A DNA stretch of 35,654 bases from Desulfobacteraceae bacterium (GCA_021372055.1 JAJFVB010000242.1:1-35654), one strand, 5' to 3'. Counted from the first letter of the stretch, positions 9,617 through 18,975 are shown. Notes: generated from the sequence alone by a model not told the origin. Numbers and translations: made by a program.

Positions 9617-9717
9617 CCCGGCCGGCTCCGATTCCTCTTTGCGGTTTTGTCTTTAAATAATATAAGTATAGATCTCTTTTCGAAACATCCGCGCATCCTT
9701 CAGGGAGGTAGCTCCGC

Positions 9718-10263
9718 GTGACCCCGTTCATCGACTACAAGGTATTTCAGAACCTGAGCTACGGCCTCTATATCCTGACATCGGCAGAGGGTGAGAAGAA
9801 AAACGGTCAGATCATAAACACGGCCGTCCAAGTCACTTCAGACCCCCCTCGCGTGTCCGTGATCGTGAACAAGGCCAATTTGACCCACGACATCATCCTC
9901 AGGAGCAACATCTTCGGACTTTCGGTTCTCGACGCCGAAACACCGATGACTTTTATCGGTCTTTTCGGGTTCAGATCGGGAAGGGACATCGACAAGCTCG
10001 CGAAAGCAAACTTCAAGACGGGGTTCACGGGTTGCCCGCTGGTCCTCGATCATGCGCTTTCGGTTCTGGAAGCGGAACTCATAGATCACGTAAGCCTTGG
10101 AACGCACTCGATTTTCATCGGGACGGTCGTAAACACGGAAGTGCTCCGGGAAGGCAGCCCCCTGACATATCAGTACTATCATGAAGTCCTCAGAGGGAAG
10201 TCCCCTCCCGCAGCCCCCACGTTCGACCCCACGGAAAGACCGCAGAGTTCAAGATCCACTTGA
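9718..10263 (+). CDS. Flavin reductase-like FMN-binding split-barrel protein (flavoredoxin type)
   Basis: This 181-residue cytoplasmic flavoprotein resembles the flavin reductase domain found in flavoredoxins and high-molecular-weight rubredoxins of anaerobes. Visible features are YGLYILTS near residue 15, NGQIINTAVQVTSDPPRVSV (the FMN-binding region), NKANLTHDII, and a central FGFRSGRDIDK. The C-terminal YQYYHEVLRGKSP is a typical ending. It lacks a rubredoxin domain. The start is GTG at 9718, supported by GGGAGG 9 bases upstream. The octaheme cytochrome gene starts 31 bases after its stop, so the two are probably one operon. It might supply electrons or detoxify nitric oxide or oxygen species, but no substrate can be read from sequence. 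Confidence 0.88.
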   Translation: MTPFIDYKVFQNLSYGLYILTSAEGEKKNGQIINTAVQVTSDPPRVSVIVNKANLTHDIILRSNIFGLSVLDAETPMTFIGLFGFRSGRDIDKLAKANFKTGFTGCPLVLDHALSVLEAELIDHVSLGTHSIFIGTVVNTEVLREGSPLTYQYYHEVLRGKSPPAAPTFDPTERPQSSRST

Positions 10264-10294
10264 TTCCAACCCCCGAAACGGAACGGAGGAACCC

Positions 10295-11806
10295 ATGAAA
10301 GCTCTCGCTTTTTTCCCCCTTCTTTTCCTGCTGCTGCTCGCTCCAAGCGCGTACGGCGAGCAACGGTTCAGCACCGCCACCGAAGAATGCCTGGGATGCC
10401 ACGCCACCATCAACCCCGGCATCGTCTCCGCCTGGAAGAAAAGCCGCCATGCGGCGGTTACTCCGGCCGAAGCGTTCAAGGTGGAAGGACTGGATAGGAA
10501 AATCTCCTCCGGGGACATCGGCGATGAGATGAAAAATGTCGTCGTGGGATGCGCCGAATGCCACACGCTCGATCCGAAATCCCATGCGGACAACTTCGAG
10601 CACAACGGACACGATGTCCATGTCGTCGTCAGCCCGAAGGACTGCGCCGCCTGCCACGCGGTCGAAGCCGGGCAGTATCAGAAAAACCTCATGGCGCAGG
10701 CTCATCCGAATTTGACCTCGAACGCCGTCTACCAGTTCCTCATCGATTCCGTAAACGCCCTTCCCGCGGTCAAGGCAACGCCACCCGCCCCGGCGCACAA
10801 AAGGGACCTCACCGAGGCCGAGTCCTGCCTCTACTGCCACGGCACCAAGCTCACCGTCACAGGCACGACCTCGCGCGAAACCGAACTGGGCAGCATGGAT
10901 TTTCCGGTAATTGCCGGATGGCCGAACCAGGGCGTCGGCAGGATCAACCCGGACGGCTCCAAAGGTTCCTGTTCGGCGTGCCACAGCAGGCACGAGTTTT
11001 CGATGGAAACGGCGCGCAAACCTTACACCTGTAAGGAGTGCCATTCCGGCCCGGACGTTCCCGCGGCAAAGGTATATGACGCAAGCAAGCACGGGAATAT
11101 CTTCTACTCGGACAACAAACACTGGGATTTTCAAAAAACAAAATGGACCGTCGGGCAGGATTTTACCGCCCCCACCTGCGCGGCCTGCCATATCAGCCTT
11201 TTGGTCAATACCGAAGGCAAGGTGATCGCAAACCGCACGCATGAGATGAAGGAACGGCTGCCATGGCGGCTCTTCGGACTTGTCTACGCACACCCGCACC
11301 CACGGGAAGCCGACACCACGGTCATCAGGAACAAGGATGGGCTTCCCCTTCCGACGAATTTCGGAGGGGAGGTCGCGGAGAAATTCCTGCTCACCGCCGA
11401 TGAGCGCACCGCAGCCCGGAAGAGAATGCAGTCCGTCTGCCTTGCCTGCCACGCCCAGTCGTGGGTTGACGGACACTGGGAACGGTTCCTGAACACCATC
11501 GAATCGACAAACACTTCGACTCTTGCCGCAACGCAAATCATGGGGGATGTCTGGGCCCGGGGCCTGGCCACAAATCATGCCAAAGGCGGGAATCCCTTCG
11601 ACGAATCCATCGAAAGGCAGTGGACGGACGTCTGGCTCCTGTGGGCAAACACGGTGCGCCTTGCCTCGGCCATGGGGGGCGGGGGTGATTACGGGGTCTT
11701 TGCCGACGGCCGCTACAACCTGCGAAAAGCCGTACAGGCCATGAAAGAATGGGCTGAAAGCCGGCAGGACGCCAAGGCCAAGGCCAAGCCAGGCAGCAGG
11801 AAATAA
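10295..11806 (+). CDS. Octaheme c-type cytochrome of the hydroxylamine oxidoreductase family
   Basis: This is a periplasmic multiheme cytochrome of about 503 residues. A clear signal peptide (MKALAFFPLLFLLLLAPSAYG) precedes the mature chain. Eight CxxCH heme sites are present in order: CLGCH, CAECH, CAACH, CLYCH, CSACH, CKECH, CAACH and CLACH. The segments RHEFSMETARKPYTCKECH and VYDASKHGNIFY are typical of HAO-like octaheme cytochromes. Relatives either oxidise hydroxylamine or hydrazine or reduce nitrite or hydroxylamine. The direction depends on a C-terminal cross-linking tyrosine, and I cannot place it confidently here. The ATG at 10295 has GGAGG 5 bases upstream; a longer in-frame start at 10181 overlaps the previous gene and would bury the signal peptide. 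The C terminus is a lysine-rich tail. A strong hairpin follows. Confidence 0.93.
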   Translation: MKALAFFPLLFLLLLAPSAYGEQRFSTATEECLGCHATINPGIVSAWKKSRHAAVTPAEAFKVEGLDRKISSGDIGDEMKNVVVGCAECHTLDPKSHADNFEHNGHDVHVVVSPKDCAACHAVEAGQYQKNLMAQAHPNLTSNAVYQFLIDSVNALPAVKATPPAPAHKRDLTEAESCLYCHGTKLTVTGTTSRETELGSMDFPVIAGWPNQGVGRINPDGSKGSCSACHSRHEFSMETARKPYTCKECHSGPDVPAAKVYDASKHGNIFYSDNKHWDFQKTKWTVGQDFTAPTCAACHISLLVNTEGKVIANRTHEMKERLPWRLFGLVYAHPHPREADTTVIRNKDGLPLPTNFGGEVAEKFLLTADERTAARKRMQSVCLACHAQSWVDGHWERFLNTIESTNTSTLAATQIMGDVWARGLATNHAKGGNPFDESIERQWTDVWLLWANTVRLASAMGGGGDYGVFADGRYNLRKAVQAMKEWAESRQDAKAKAKPGSRK

Positions 11807-11857
11807 CGCCTCCCTGCCGCAGCGCGGCGCTATCGCAGAGCCTGGGAACGAACCGGC

Positions 11858-11883
11858 GAGCGCGGGAGGAGACTCCCGCGCTC
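11858..11883 (+). terminator. Strong hairpin after the octaheme cytochrome gene
   Basis: An 11-base-pair perfect stem, GAGCGCGGGAG with its complement, closes a GAGA tetraloop of the GNRA type. It lies 51 bases after the cytochrome stop. No T tract follows, so it may act with Rho or mainly protect the 3' end. Confidence 0.65.
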
Positions 11884-11933
11884 CATGATACGGATCCGGG
11901 AATTTCCCCATTGAAAACCAATAGTGTTATCTG

Positions 11934-11950
11934 CGAATATGGATTATTCG
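11934..11950. promoter_or_regulatory. Inverted repeat upstream of the histidine kinase gene
   Basis: CGAATA and TATTCG arms are separated by TGGAT, giving a perfect 17-base inverted repeat in an AT-richer patch 95 bases before the kinase start. It could be a protein-binding site or a minor hairpin. I do not recognise a known operator. Confidence 0.3.
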
Positions 11951-12045
11951 ATCCGTCCGGGATCCGGCTGCCCTGCAGAGTGCCGCATATTTAAGCCGCC
12001 CCGCGGTTTCTGAAGCGAATTTCACTCCCATACGATGCCGAGTGG

Positions 12046-13815
12046 ATGATGAGTGCCAGGGAATCCTCGCAGCCTGTCAGACGGGGGGAGCAAACAGATC
12101 CCCTCAGCCATTATTCCAGGCTGTTCTTTAAGTTCCTCCTCTTTTCAATGGTGTGCGCCACCATCCCGCTCGCGGTGATCCTGTTTCATCTTCACGACAG
12201 CTATTACGAGTATTCGGGCCAGAAGATGAAGACCGCGATGCAAAGGAGGATCGAGGCCAACAAGGACATCGTCGACGACTATTTCCGGGAACGTTTGAAC
12301 GAGCTTCACGTAATTTCAAGGCTTTACTCGTTCGAGTATTTGAAGCGGCAGGAAAATCTCAAGCGGATTTTCGATACCTTCAACAGTTCCGCGATCAATT
12401 ACGAAGATCTCGGCGTCATAAACCAGGCGGGGTTCCACGAGTCCTATGTCGGACCTTACAACCTCTGGGCAAACGATTATTCGGTCACCTTCTGGTTCAA
12501 GCAACTGATGGCGGAAGGCGCGGTGGTGACGGATGTGTTCCTGGGCTACCGCATGATTCCCCATATCATCATGGCAATTGTGAATGAGGAGAACGGAACC
12601 AGGTGGATACTGCGCGCGACGATAAACTCGTACCTGCTGAATGCGAAGCTCAGGAAGCTGATCATCGGAGAGGCCGGCGAGGCGGTGCTTCTCAACGATG
12701 ACGGCTTCTACCAGGCCGCCCCGCGCTCCGAGGCGAAGGTGATGACCAAGTCGGGCCACGACATGAGCACCTTTGCGAAAAACAGCGGCGTGGAAATCGT
12801 CAGTGGGGTCGAACCCGGTGAGACCACCCGCAAGATCCTCGCCTATTCCTGGCTTGCGAATCCCAAGTGGGTGCTGGTGATGCAGCAGGACTACGACGAG
12901 TTTTTCGCGGACCGCGCCTATGCCAACCAGGCGACTTGGACCTTCTTCGTCGTGAGCGCCCTGTCGATATTTCTGGTCGTGGCGGTATCCGTCGCCTACA
13001 TTGTCACCGCGATAAAGCGGCGGGACAGCGAACTGAAAGCTCTTAACGCGCAGCTTGTCCAGACAGGCAAGCTGGCGGCCGTCGGGCAGCTTGCCGCGGG
13101 CGTGGCCCACGAGATCAACAACCCCCTTGCCGTCATTCAGAGCGAAGTCGACCTGATGAGGGAATTCGGCCGCCTGCCTTCTCCCGGTTCGGCTCTGGAT
13201 GCGGACCGGTTTTTTCACGAGATCGACACGCAAATCGACCGCTGCTCACGCATAACGCGAAAGCTCCTGAGCTTTTCGCGGCAGATCAAATCGGAACCCC
13301 AACCGGTGGACATGAGCGAAAAGCTGAAGGACGTGGTCGGCCTTTTCGAGAAATGGGCACTGACCGGCGGGGTTGTCATCACCGCAGAGGCGGATCCGGA
13401 TCTGCCCAAGGTGCATGGCGATCCCTTTGACATAAGCCAGGTCCTGGTTAACCTTATCAGCAACGCAATAGACGCTCACGAAGGAATGAAAGGCGGGGCG
13501 ATCCGCCTCAAGGCCGCGGCCGACAAGAAGGAAGGCATGCTGCAGGTCACTATATCCGACACCGGCTGCGGGATTTCCAGGGAGGATCTCCCGTATATTT
13601 TCGATCCTTTTTTCACGACAAAGCCCGTAGGCAAGGGGACAGGCCTCGGGCTGTCCATCTCCTATTCCATTGTGGAAAATCTCGGCGGCAAGATATTCGT
13701 CCGGAGCGAGCCCGGCAAGGGCACCACCTTTACGCTTCTGTTTCCGGTCACTCACGAAGAGACTACTGAAAAGGTGACATCGTATGAGACTTCCCAGAGT
13801 TCTCCTGATAGATGA
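12046..13815 (+). CDS. Membrane sensor histidine kinase with periplasmic Cache-like domain
   Basis: This 589-residue protein is an inner-membrane sensor kinase. The first membrane helix is near 27-49 ([20 protein letters not shown]) and the second near 301-325. The roughly 250 residues between them form an extracytoplasmic sensor with a double-Cache look, including helical [14 protein letters not shown] and a VLLNDDGFY segment. The cytoplasmic part has a HisKA box ([20 protein letters not shown]) with phosphoacceptor H355. A HATPase_c domain follows, with N box [36 protein letters not shown] and a C-terminal LLFPV. All key boxes are intact. Its last 32 bases overlap the start of the receiver gene, so the two are a two-component pair. 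The ligand is not readable from sequence. Confidence 0.92.
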   Translation: MMSARESSQPVRRGEQTDPLSHYSRLFFKFLLFSMVCATIPLAVILFHLHDSYYEYSGQKMKTAMQRRIEANKDIVDDYFRERLNELHVISRLYSFEYLKRQENLKRIFDTFNSSAINYEDLGVINQAGFHESYVGPYNLWANDYSVTFWFKQLMAEGAVVTDVFLGYRMIPHIIMAIVNEENGTRWILRATINSYLLNAKLRKLIIGEAGEAVLLNDDGFYQAAPRSEAKVMTKSGHDMSTFAKNSGVEIVSGVEPGETTRKILAYSWLANPKWVLVMQQDYDEFFADRAYANQATWTFFVVSALSIFLVVAVSVAYIVTAIKRRDSELKALNAQLVQTGKLAAVGQLAAGVAHEINNPLAVIQSEVDLMREFGRLPSPGSALDADRFFHEIDTQIDRCSRITRKLLSFSRQIKSEPQPVDMSEKLKDVVGLFEKWALTGGVVITAEADPDLPKVHGDPFDISQVLVNLISNAIDAHEGMKGGAIRLKAAADKKEGMLQVTISDTGCGISREDLPYIFDPFFTTKPVGKGTGLGLSISYSIVENLGGKIFVRSEPGKGTTFTLLFPVTHEETTEKVTSYETSQSSPDR

Positions 13816-14170
13816 TGAAGTGGCTTTTTCGAGGACCGTCGCGGAATTCTTGAGACGCAAGGGCTATGAAGCCGACATCGCTCCGAGTGGAGAAGAAGGC
13901 CTCAAGGCCATGAGGGAGAAGACCTACGATGTCATAATCCTGGATTTGCGAATGCCCGGATTGTCCGGAATGGAAGTTCTGAAGGAAATCGATCCGTCGA
14001 GAAAACTGGCTCCCGAGGTCATCATTCTCACGGGTTTCGGGACGGTCGACTCCGGTTTGGAGGGCTTGAATTACGGAGCGTTTGATTTCCTGGCCAAGCC
14101 GGTCAAAGTTGGAGTGCTGATAGAAAAAATCATGGCGGCTTACGAAAGGAAGCTTATGAAGGAGGCCTGA
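13784..14170 (+). CDS. Receiver-only response regulator (CheY-like)
   Basis: This 128-residue protein is a single receiver domain with no output domain. It has the acidic pair D10-D11, the phosphoacceptor D54 in IILDLRMPG, T83 in VIILTG and K105 in FLAKPVK, so it should be phosphorylated normally. The ATG lies inside the end of the kinase gene with AAGGTG upstream, which supports translational coupling and kinase-regulator pairing. With no DNA-binding or enzymatic domain it probably acts by protein contact, or as an intermediate in a phosphorelay. Confidence 0.93.
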   Translation: MRLPRVLLIDDEVAFSRTVAEFLRRKGYEADIAPSGEEGLKAMREKTYDVIILDLRMPGLSGMEVLKEIDPSRKLAPEVIILTGFGTVDSGLEGLNYGAFDFLAKPVKVGVLIEKIMAAYERKLMKEA

Positions 14171-14178
14171 GGGGCCGC

Positions 14179-14218
14179 CTCCGGGAGTGGAGCGGGCGCG
14201 GTTTCCCGCCGTCCGGAG
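14179..14218 (+). terminator. Imperfect hairpin after the receiver gene
   Basis: Outer arms CTCCGG and CCGGAG (14179-14184, 14213-14218) enclose an inner GCGGG/CCCGC stem (14192-14196, 14205-14209). The structure is GC-rich, begins 9 bases after the receiver stop, and has no T tract. Confidence 0.4.
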
Positions 14219-14302
14219 CGTTCCGCGCCGGACGTGTTGATCCCTCTGATATTATGGTACACAATACGAAAGACATCTTCTTTGAGGGAAGCGTACCGCA
14301 CC

Positions 14303-16261
14303 GTGCAAAATCAGCAGGAAATACCGTTCGGAGAAGCCGGCAAAGAACCGGAAGTGCAGACAGGCCCGGCGGCCCTGGCCGGCCGGGTGCCCGAATTCCC
14401 GCATCTCCCGGGGATATACATCTTCAGGGACGAAGCCGGGTCCGTGCTCTATGTGGGAAAGGCCAGGGACCTCAGAAAGCGCGTCAGCAGCTATTTCCGG
14501 ACAGGCGATGCGGTGGGCGTGAAGACCCGTATGATGCTGGCCAGGGCCCATGACTTCGAATTCGCCGTCACGCCCACGGAAAAAGAGGCGCTCCTGCTGG
14601 AAGCGAGCCTCATCAAGAAATACCGCCCCCGATACAACGTCGTGCTCCGGGACGACAAGAATTATCTCTCCCTGAGAATCGATCCGAACGAACCTTTCCC
14701 GCGGCTCGAAATCGTCCGGCGGTTCCAGAAGGACGGGGCGCTTTATTTCGGCCCCTACACGTCCGCGTACGCGGTGCGCGAAACAGTGAAGTACCTGCAC
14801 CAGCTCTTTCCGCTTCGGCTGTGCAAGGGAAAGCGGCTCCTCACCAGGGACAGGCCCTGTCTCAACTTCCCCATGGGCCAGTGCCTCGGCCCCTGCTCCG
14901 GAAAAATCTCGGAAGCCGAATACGCCAAGATGGTCGAGGCAGTCATTTTGTTCCTGGAGGGGAAGACCGACATTCTCCAGCAGCAGCTTCGAAAACGCAT
15001 GGATGAGGCCGCGGAGGCGCTCGAATTCGAGAAAGCGGCCTTTTACCGGGACCGGCTGAGGAATATCGCCGCAACCCTCGAAAAGCAGCATATCGTTTCG
15101 GATCGCTTCCTCGATCAGGACGTCATCGGGATCTACCAGGAAGAGGACCGGACCGAGCTTGTGATCCTCTTTGTACGGCAGGGAGTCCACTCGGGGCAAA
15201 GAGCGTTTGACCTCAAGGAGGCGCAAGGCGACACCGCGGAGCTCATTGCGGCGTTCCTCCAGCAGTTCTATTATCAGGGCAGAGCCATACCGGAAGAAAT
15301 CCTCGTGCCGGTCGAGCTGGAATCGGAGAGCGTGCTTGCCGAGTGGCTCTCGGAACTCAAGGGAAAGCGGGTCCGGATCTGGGCCGTGAAACGGGGAGAC
15401 CGGAAACAATTGCTGGACATGGCGCAGGCAAACGCCCGCGAGAGGTCGATAAGCCGGGACCGGTCGCGAAAACGCGATACGGCGCTGCTCGAAAGCCTTC
15501 AGCACCGCTTCAAGCTGCCCAGGGTCCCCGAGCGCATCGCATGCGTGGATATCTCGAACATCCAGGGCCAGCACGCCGTCGGCTCCCTGGTCGTGTTCGA
15601 AAAAGGCCAGCCGCACAAGGACTCCTACAGGCGCTACCGGATACGGATCAAGGCACAGCCAGACGACCCCGCGATGATGTCCGAGGTCGTCGGAAGACTC
15701 ATCGAAAAAGACCCCGGGCTCGCATCGAGCCTCGACCTGCTTATGCTCGACGGAGGAAAGGGGCAGCTCAACACCATCGTGCACCGGATCAGGGAACTCG
15801 GGGCCTCGGACCTGTTTCCGGTCGTGTCCATCGCAAAGGAGACGGAGGCGAACGTACGCGACGCAGGGAGGGGACTCTACGAAAAATTCTACATTCCCGG
15901 CCGCAAGAACCCGGTTTTTCTCCACCGCTTTCCGGACGTTCTCCACCTTCTCCAGAGAATCCGGGACGAGGCGCACAGGTTTGCCATTTCCCACTACCAA
16001 AGCCTTCATCGCGCCTCGCTGCTCACATCGGTCCTGGACACCATACCGGGGATAGGGCCAAAGAGGAGGAATGCTCTCCTGCAGCATTTCGGGAGCATCG
16101 AAGGGCTTCAGGCGGCCTCGACCGAAGAGCTCGAAGCCGCGGGACTTCCGCGTGGCCTCGCCGATGAGCTTGTCCGCGTGCTGTCCGAGACGGAGAAGGC
16201 CGCGCCGGAGGAGGAAGAGGAGACCCCGTCCGCATCCGAAGGGGACGGAGAGGATGAATGA
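14303..16261 (+). CDS. uvrC: Excinuclease ABC subunit C
   Basis: UvrC makes both incisions in UvrABC nucleotide excision repair. It has a GIY-YIG nuclease domain at the N terminus (FPHLPGIYIFRDEAG and VLYVGKARDLRKRV) and a cysteine-bearing linker (CKGKRLLTRDRPC then GQCLGPCSG). A UVR UvrB-contact motif follows (EAAEALEFEKAAFYRDRL), then the RNase H-like endonuclease domain (ERIACVDISNIQGQHAVGS, LLMLDGGKGQL), and a C-terminal helix-hairpin-helix pair (LDTIPGIGPKRRNALLQHFG). Length is about 650 residues against the usual 600-620; the excess is an acidic C-terminal tail and an N-terminal extension. The start is uncertain: there is no ATG, so I chose the GTG at 14303 with GAGGGAA upstream. A GTG at 14234 and a TTG in between are alternatives. 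Confidence 0.95.
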   Translation: MQNQQEIPFGEAGKEPEVQTGPAALAGRVPEFPHLPGIYIFRDEAGSVLYVGKARDLRKRVSSYFRTGDAVGVKTRMMLARAHDFEFAVTPTEKEALLLEASLIKKYRPRYNVVLRDDKNYLSLRIDPNEPFPRLEIVRRFQKDGALYFGPYTSAYAVRETVKYLHQLFPLRLCKGKRLLTRDRPCLNFPMGQCLGPCSGKISEAEYAKMVEAVILFLEGKTDILQQQLRKRMDEAAEALEFEKAAFYRDRLRNIAATLEKQHIVSDRFLDQDVIGIYQEEDRTELVILFVRQGVHSGQRAFDLKEAQGDTAELIAAFLQQFYYQGRAIPEEILVPVELESESVLAEWLSELKGKRVRIWAVKRGDRKQLLDMAQANARERSISRDRSRKRDTALLESLQHRFKLPRVPERIACVDISNIQGQHAVGSLVVFEKGQPHKDSYRRYRIRIKAQPDDPAMMSEVVGRLIEKDPGLASSLDLLMLDGGKGQLNTIVHRIRELGASDLFPVVSIAKETEANVRDAGRGLYEKFYIPGRKNPVFLHRFPDVLHLLQRIRDEAHRFAISHYQSLHRASLLTSVLDTIPGIGPKRRNALLQHFGSIEGLQAASTEELEAAGLPRGLADELVRVLSETEKAAPEEEEETPSASEGDGEDE

Positions 16262-16431
16262 ATGGTCCCGCAGACCGCTCGCTCAAAAGCACGACGGGAG
16301 GCAGGAATGAGGATTCCGGAACGCGAATTTCGATGGTATAAAGAATTCCTCTGCGATTGGCGCGCTTTCCCGCGCAATCTCTTCGGGCCTGTTTCAGGGC
16401 GAATTCTCCGGCACGACGAGGGACCTCTACC

Positions 16432-18513
16432 GTGAAGGCCCGGCGAATCTATCATATCTCGTCCAGGACCCACCTTTTTGCAGTCCTTCTTCTTCTGTTC
16501 CTCCTGGACGGTCTGATGCTGTGGTTCATTTCGAAGATGGACCACGCCAGGGCGATTGAACATACCCGCGCAACCCTTCGGAACACGGCCGTTTCCCTGG
16601 AGGAGAGAACCAAGAGAACGGTCACCGCGACGAATCTGATTCTTCGCGACCTCGCGGAAAGAATCCGGGACGGACGGACTGGAAACCTTGCCGATTACGT
16701 TTCCGAGGATTCATGGGAACGGCTCCGGCAATACGCGGAGACTCTGCCCGATACCGGCTCCCTCTGGCTTCTCGACAGCCGGGGCGATCTCCTGATGGAT
16801 TCAACCGGGTATCCCTCGCGCGCTCACAACTTCTCCGACCGTGAGTATTTCAGGCCCCAGAAAGAACAGGGTATCGAAACGTACATCGGCCCGATCGTCA
16901 AAGGGAGGATCACCAATAAATACAGCTTCACCATAAGCCGCCGGCTAAGCGACGCGAACGGCGAATTTGCCGGCATCATCCTCGCCGCCATCGACACCGA
17001 TGATTTCACCAATTTCCTGGGCAGCCTCAACATCGGCGAACACGGCTCCGTTGCCGTTTTGAGGACGGACGGCGCGCTGGTTCTGCGGCAGCCGATGCTG
17101 GACGAATACCTTGGGAAAAACTACAGCCACCTGCCGGTTTTCAAGGCCCTCGCCGGATCGGCTTCGGGAATCCTCCTGCAGGGGAGGGGAATGGACGGAC
17201 GCGAGCGCATGGTCGCATTCAAGAAAGTCGAGGGGCTTCCGCTCGTGGCCGTCACCGGCATCAGCAGGGAATCCATGGAGCGGGAGTGGCTGGGCCGCAT
17301 CAGGAATTACGTCCTCTTTGCCGGAATTGCATTTCTGGCTCTGATCGGCCTTTCCTGGCTCATATACCAGAGCACCTCACGGGAAGAAGCCGTCCGGCGC
17401 GAGCTGGAAGAGAGCGAAAGGCGGCACCGTTCGATTTTCGAAAACAGCATTGACGGAATTCTGCTGACCGACCCCGTAAGCGGACGGATTCTGGCAGCCA
17501 ATCCGGCCGCGTGCAGGATCTTCGGAAAGAGCGAGGAAGAAATCTGCCGTGGCGGCCGCTCCGCCCTGGTGGATATGGAAGAACCCAATCTTGCTTCCAT
17601 CTTTTCGGTACGAGACGGCACGGGAATGTGCATTGGGGAGTTGACCTGCCTGAGGGGCGGCGATCGAAGATTTCCTGTCGAGGCGGCTTCGGGGATCTTT
17701 GAGGACAAGGACGGCAATCAGCGGGCAATCATCGTTTTGAGGGACGTAACGGAGAGGAAAAAGCTCGAAAAACAACTCATGTCCCATACGGCAAAGCTTG
17801 AACAGACAAACCGGGAACTGATGGATTTCACTTCGATAGCATCGCACGATCTGAAGGAGCCCCTGCGAAAGATTGCTGCCTTCGGTGAGCGGATTCAGGC
17901 GGGATATGCCAACAGGCTGGATGAACGGGGGAGGGATTATCTCGGAAGGATGCTGAAGGCGGCCGGCCGGATGGAGTCGCTTCTTGAAGCGCTCTTGGCC
18001 TACTCGCGAGTAAGCACGCGGGCCGAGTCGGCGCGGGAAGTGGATTTGAAGCTTCTGGTCGAGGAGATCGTGTCCGATCTCGAATTGAGGATCGAGGCCA
18101 CGGGCGGGACGGTGACGGTGGGAAAACTGCCGGTCGTCGAGGCGTGCCCCGATCAGATGTACCAGCTTTTTCAAAACATCCTCGGTAACGCCCTGAAGTA
18201 CCACAGGCCGGAGAAAAAGCCCGTGGTACGCATCGGCTCGGACTGCGAGGCGGGGAATGAGCGGTGCAGGATCTGGGTGGAGGATAACGGCATCGGTTTT
18301 GAGGAGGAGTACAGCGAGAAGATTTTTGCCCCGTTCATGCGCCTCCACGGACGGAGCGAATACGAAGGGACCGGAATGGGGTTGGCCATATGCCGCAAAA
18401 TTGTCGCCCGGCACGGCGGGACGATTACCGCGACAGGCAAGCCGGGCGTAGGAGCGCTTTTTACGATAGAATTGCCGCTGGCGCAGGACAGGCAGGACGA
18501 AGGAGGGTCATAG
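16432..18513 (+). CDS. Cache-PAS sensor histidine kinase
   Basis: This is an inner-membrane histidine kinase of about 693 residues. A first membrane helix (LFAVLLLLFLLDGLMLWFI) is followed by a double-Cache periplasmic sensor (SLWLLDSRGDLLMDSTGYPS, FSDREYFRPQ, YIGPIVKGR). The second helix lies near 285-305. A PAS domain (IFENSIDGILLTDPVSGRIL, LRDVTERK) precedes the kinase core, whose HisKA box FTSIASHDLKEPLRKIA contains H472, in the phytochrome-kinase style. The HATPase domain has FQNILGNALKYH, WVEDNGIGFEEEY, GTGMGLAICRKI and a C-terminal FTIELPL. The GTG start at 16432 has GAGGG upstream; a TTG at 16357 is less likely. No response regulator lies beside it, so it is an orphan kinase unless it shares the CheY-like protein at 13784. 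Confidence 0.9.
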   Translation: MKARRIYHISSRTHLFAVLLLLFLLDGLMLWFISKMDHARAIEHTRATLRNTAVSLEERTKRTVTATNLILRDLAERIRDGRTGNLADYVSEDSWERLRQYAETLPDTGSLWLLDSRGDLLMDSTGYPSRAHNFSDREYFRPQKEQGIETYIGPIVKGRITNKYSFTISRRLSDANGEFAGIILAAIDTDDFTNFLGSLNIGEHGSVAVLRTDGALVLRQPMLDEYLGKNYSHLPVFKALAGSASGILLQGRGMDGRERMVAFKKVEGLPLVAVTGISRESMEREWLGRIRNYVLFAGIAFLALIGLSWLIYQSTSREEAVRRELEESERRHRSIFENSIDGILLTDPVSGRILAANPAACRIFGKSEEEICRGGRSALVDMEEPNLASIFSVRDGTGMCIGELTCLRGGDRRFPVEAASGIFEDKDGNQRAIIVLRDVTERKKLEKQLMSHTAKLEQTNRELMDFTSIASHDLKEPLRKIAAFGERIQAGYANRLDERGRDYLGRMLKAAGRMESLLEALLAYSRVSTRAESAREVDLKLLVEEIVSDLELRIEATGGTVTVGKLPVVEACPDQMYQLFQNILGNALKYHRPEKKPVVRIGSDCEAGNERCRIWVEDNGIGFEEEYSEKIFAPFMRLHGRSEYEGTGMGLAICRKIVARHGGTITATGKPGVGALFTIELPLAQDRQDEGGS

Positions 18514-18556
18514 CAGGCCCGCCGAGCGTTCACGATGATACCAAAAGCTTTCAAAC

Positions 18557-18579
18557 CGTGGGGGGGCCCGCTCCCCACG
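18557..18579. terminator. Hairpin between convergent genes (kinase end and minus-strand unknown gene)
   Basis: A 7-base-pair stem, CGTGGGG with CCCCACG, has a 9-base loop. It lies 43 bases after the plus-strand kinase stop and 21 bases after the minus-strand stop at 18601, so it can serve both. No T tract is present. Confidence 0.5.
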
Positions 18580-18600
18580 CCCCACACGCAGCTGCGCTGC

Positions 18601-18975
18601 TCATTGCGGCCTGGCGCGGGATTTGCGCGCCATGTGCCCTTCGAGGAAAGCCTCGCAGGAGCCGTTGCGGCGCCGTATCATGACGCAAGCCCCGAGCGAG
18701 GGCGGGAAGACTTCGAGCATTTCCTCCCGGGATTTCGTCCGGACCCGAACGCATCGCGTCTCGGTTTCGAGAAAAAACCCGCGCGAGCCGTCACGGTGCC
18801 TGACCGTGACGACGGCATCGCACGTCGGAGAAAACATCTCTTTGACGAGAACGGAGGAACGGATCATATTTCCGTCCTCGTTCAGCACTTTCGCGGGCGC
18901 ATCGAGCACGCTTGCGATGGCGTTTGCGGCCGTGTGTTCGGGTCTTCCTTCCTCATGCAGTGGATTCAGCATCAT
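18601..18975 (-). CDS. Small protein of unknown function
   Basis: This is a predicted soluble protein of 124 residues. The ATG at 18975 is preceded by AAGGGGGAG at good spacing, which is the best reason to believe it is real and on this strand. The first third is helical (HTAANAIASVLDAPAKVL). The middle alternates hydrophobic and charged residues in a beta-like way (CDAVVTVRHRDGSRGFFLE, TRCVRVRTKS), and the C terminus is basic. There is no membrane segment, signal peptide or recognised motif. It is convergent with the kinase gene and lies about 250 bases upstream of the short-chain dehydrogenase end. I do not recognise the family. Confidence 0.55.
   Translation of the reverse strand: MMLNPLHEEGRPEHTAANAIASVLDAPAKVLNEDGNMIRSSVLVKEMFSPTCDAVVTVRHRDGSRGFFLETETRCVRVRTKSREEMLEVFPPSLGACVMIRRRNGSCEAFLEGHMARKSRARPQ

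Noticed and set aside
14252..16087. 611-codon minus-strand open frame
   Set aside because: It is antisense to uvrC and has no motif; uvrC domains are complete on the plus strand.
18790..18807. Perfect inverted repeat GTCACGGT/ACCGTGAC
   Set aside because: It is inside a likely coding frame and explained by codon choice; nothing marks it as an operator.
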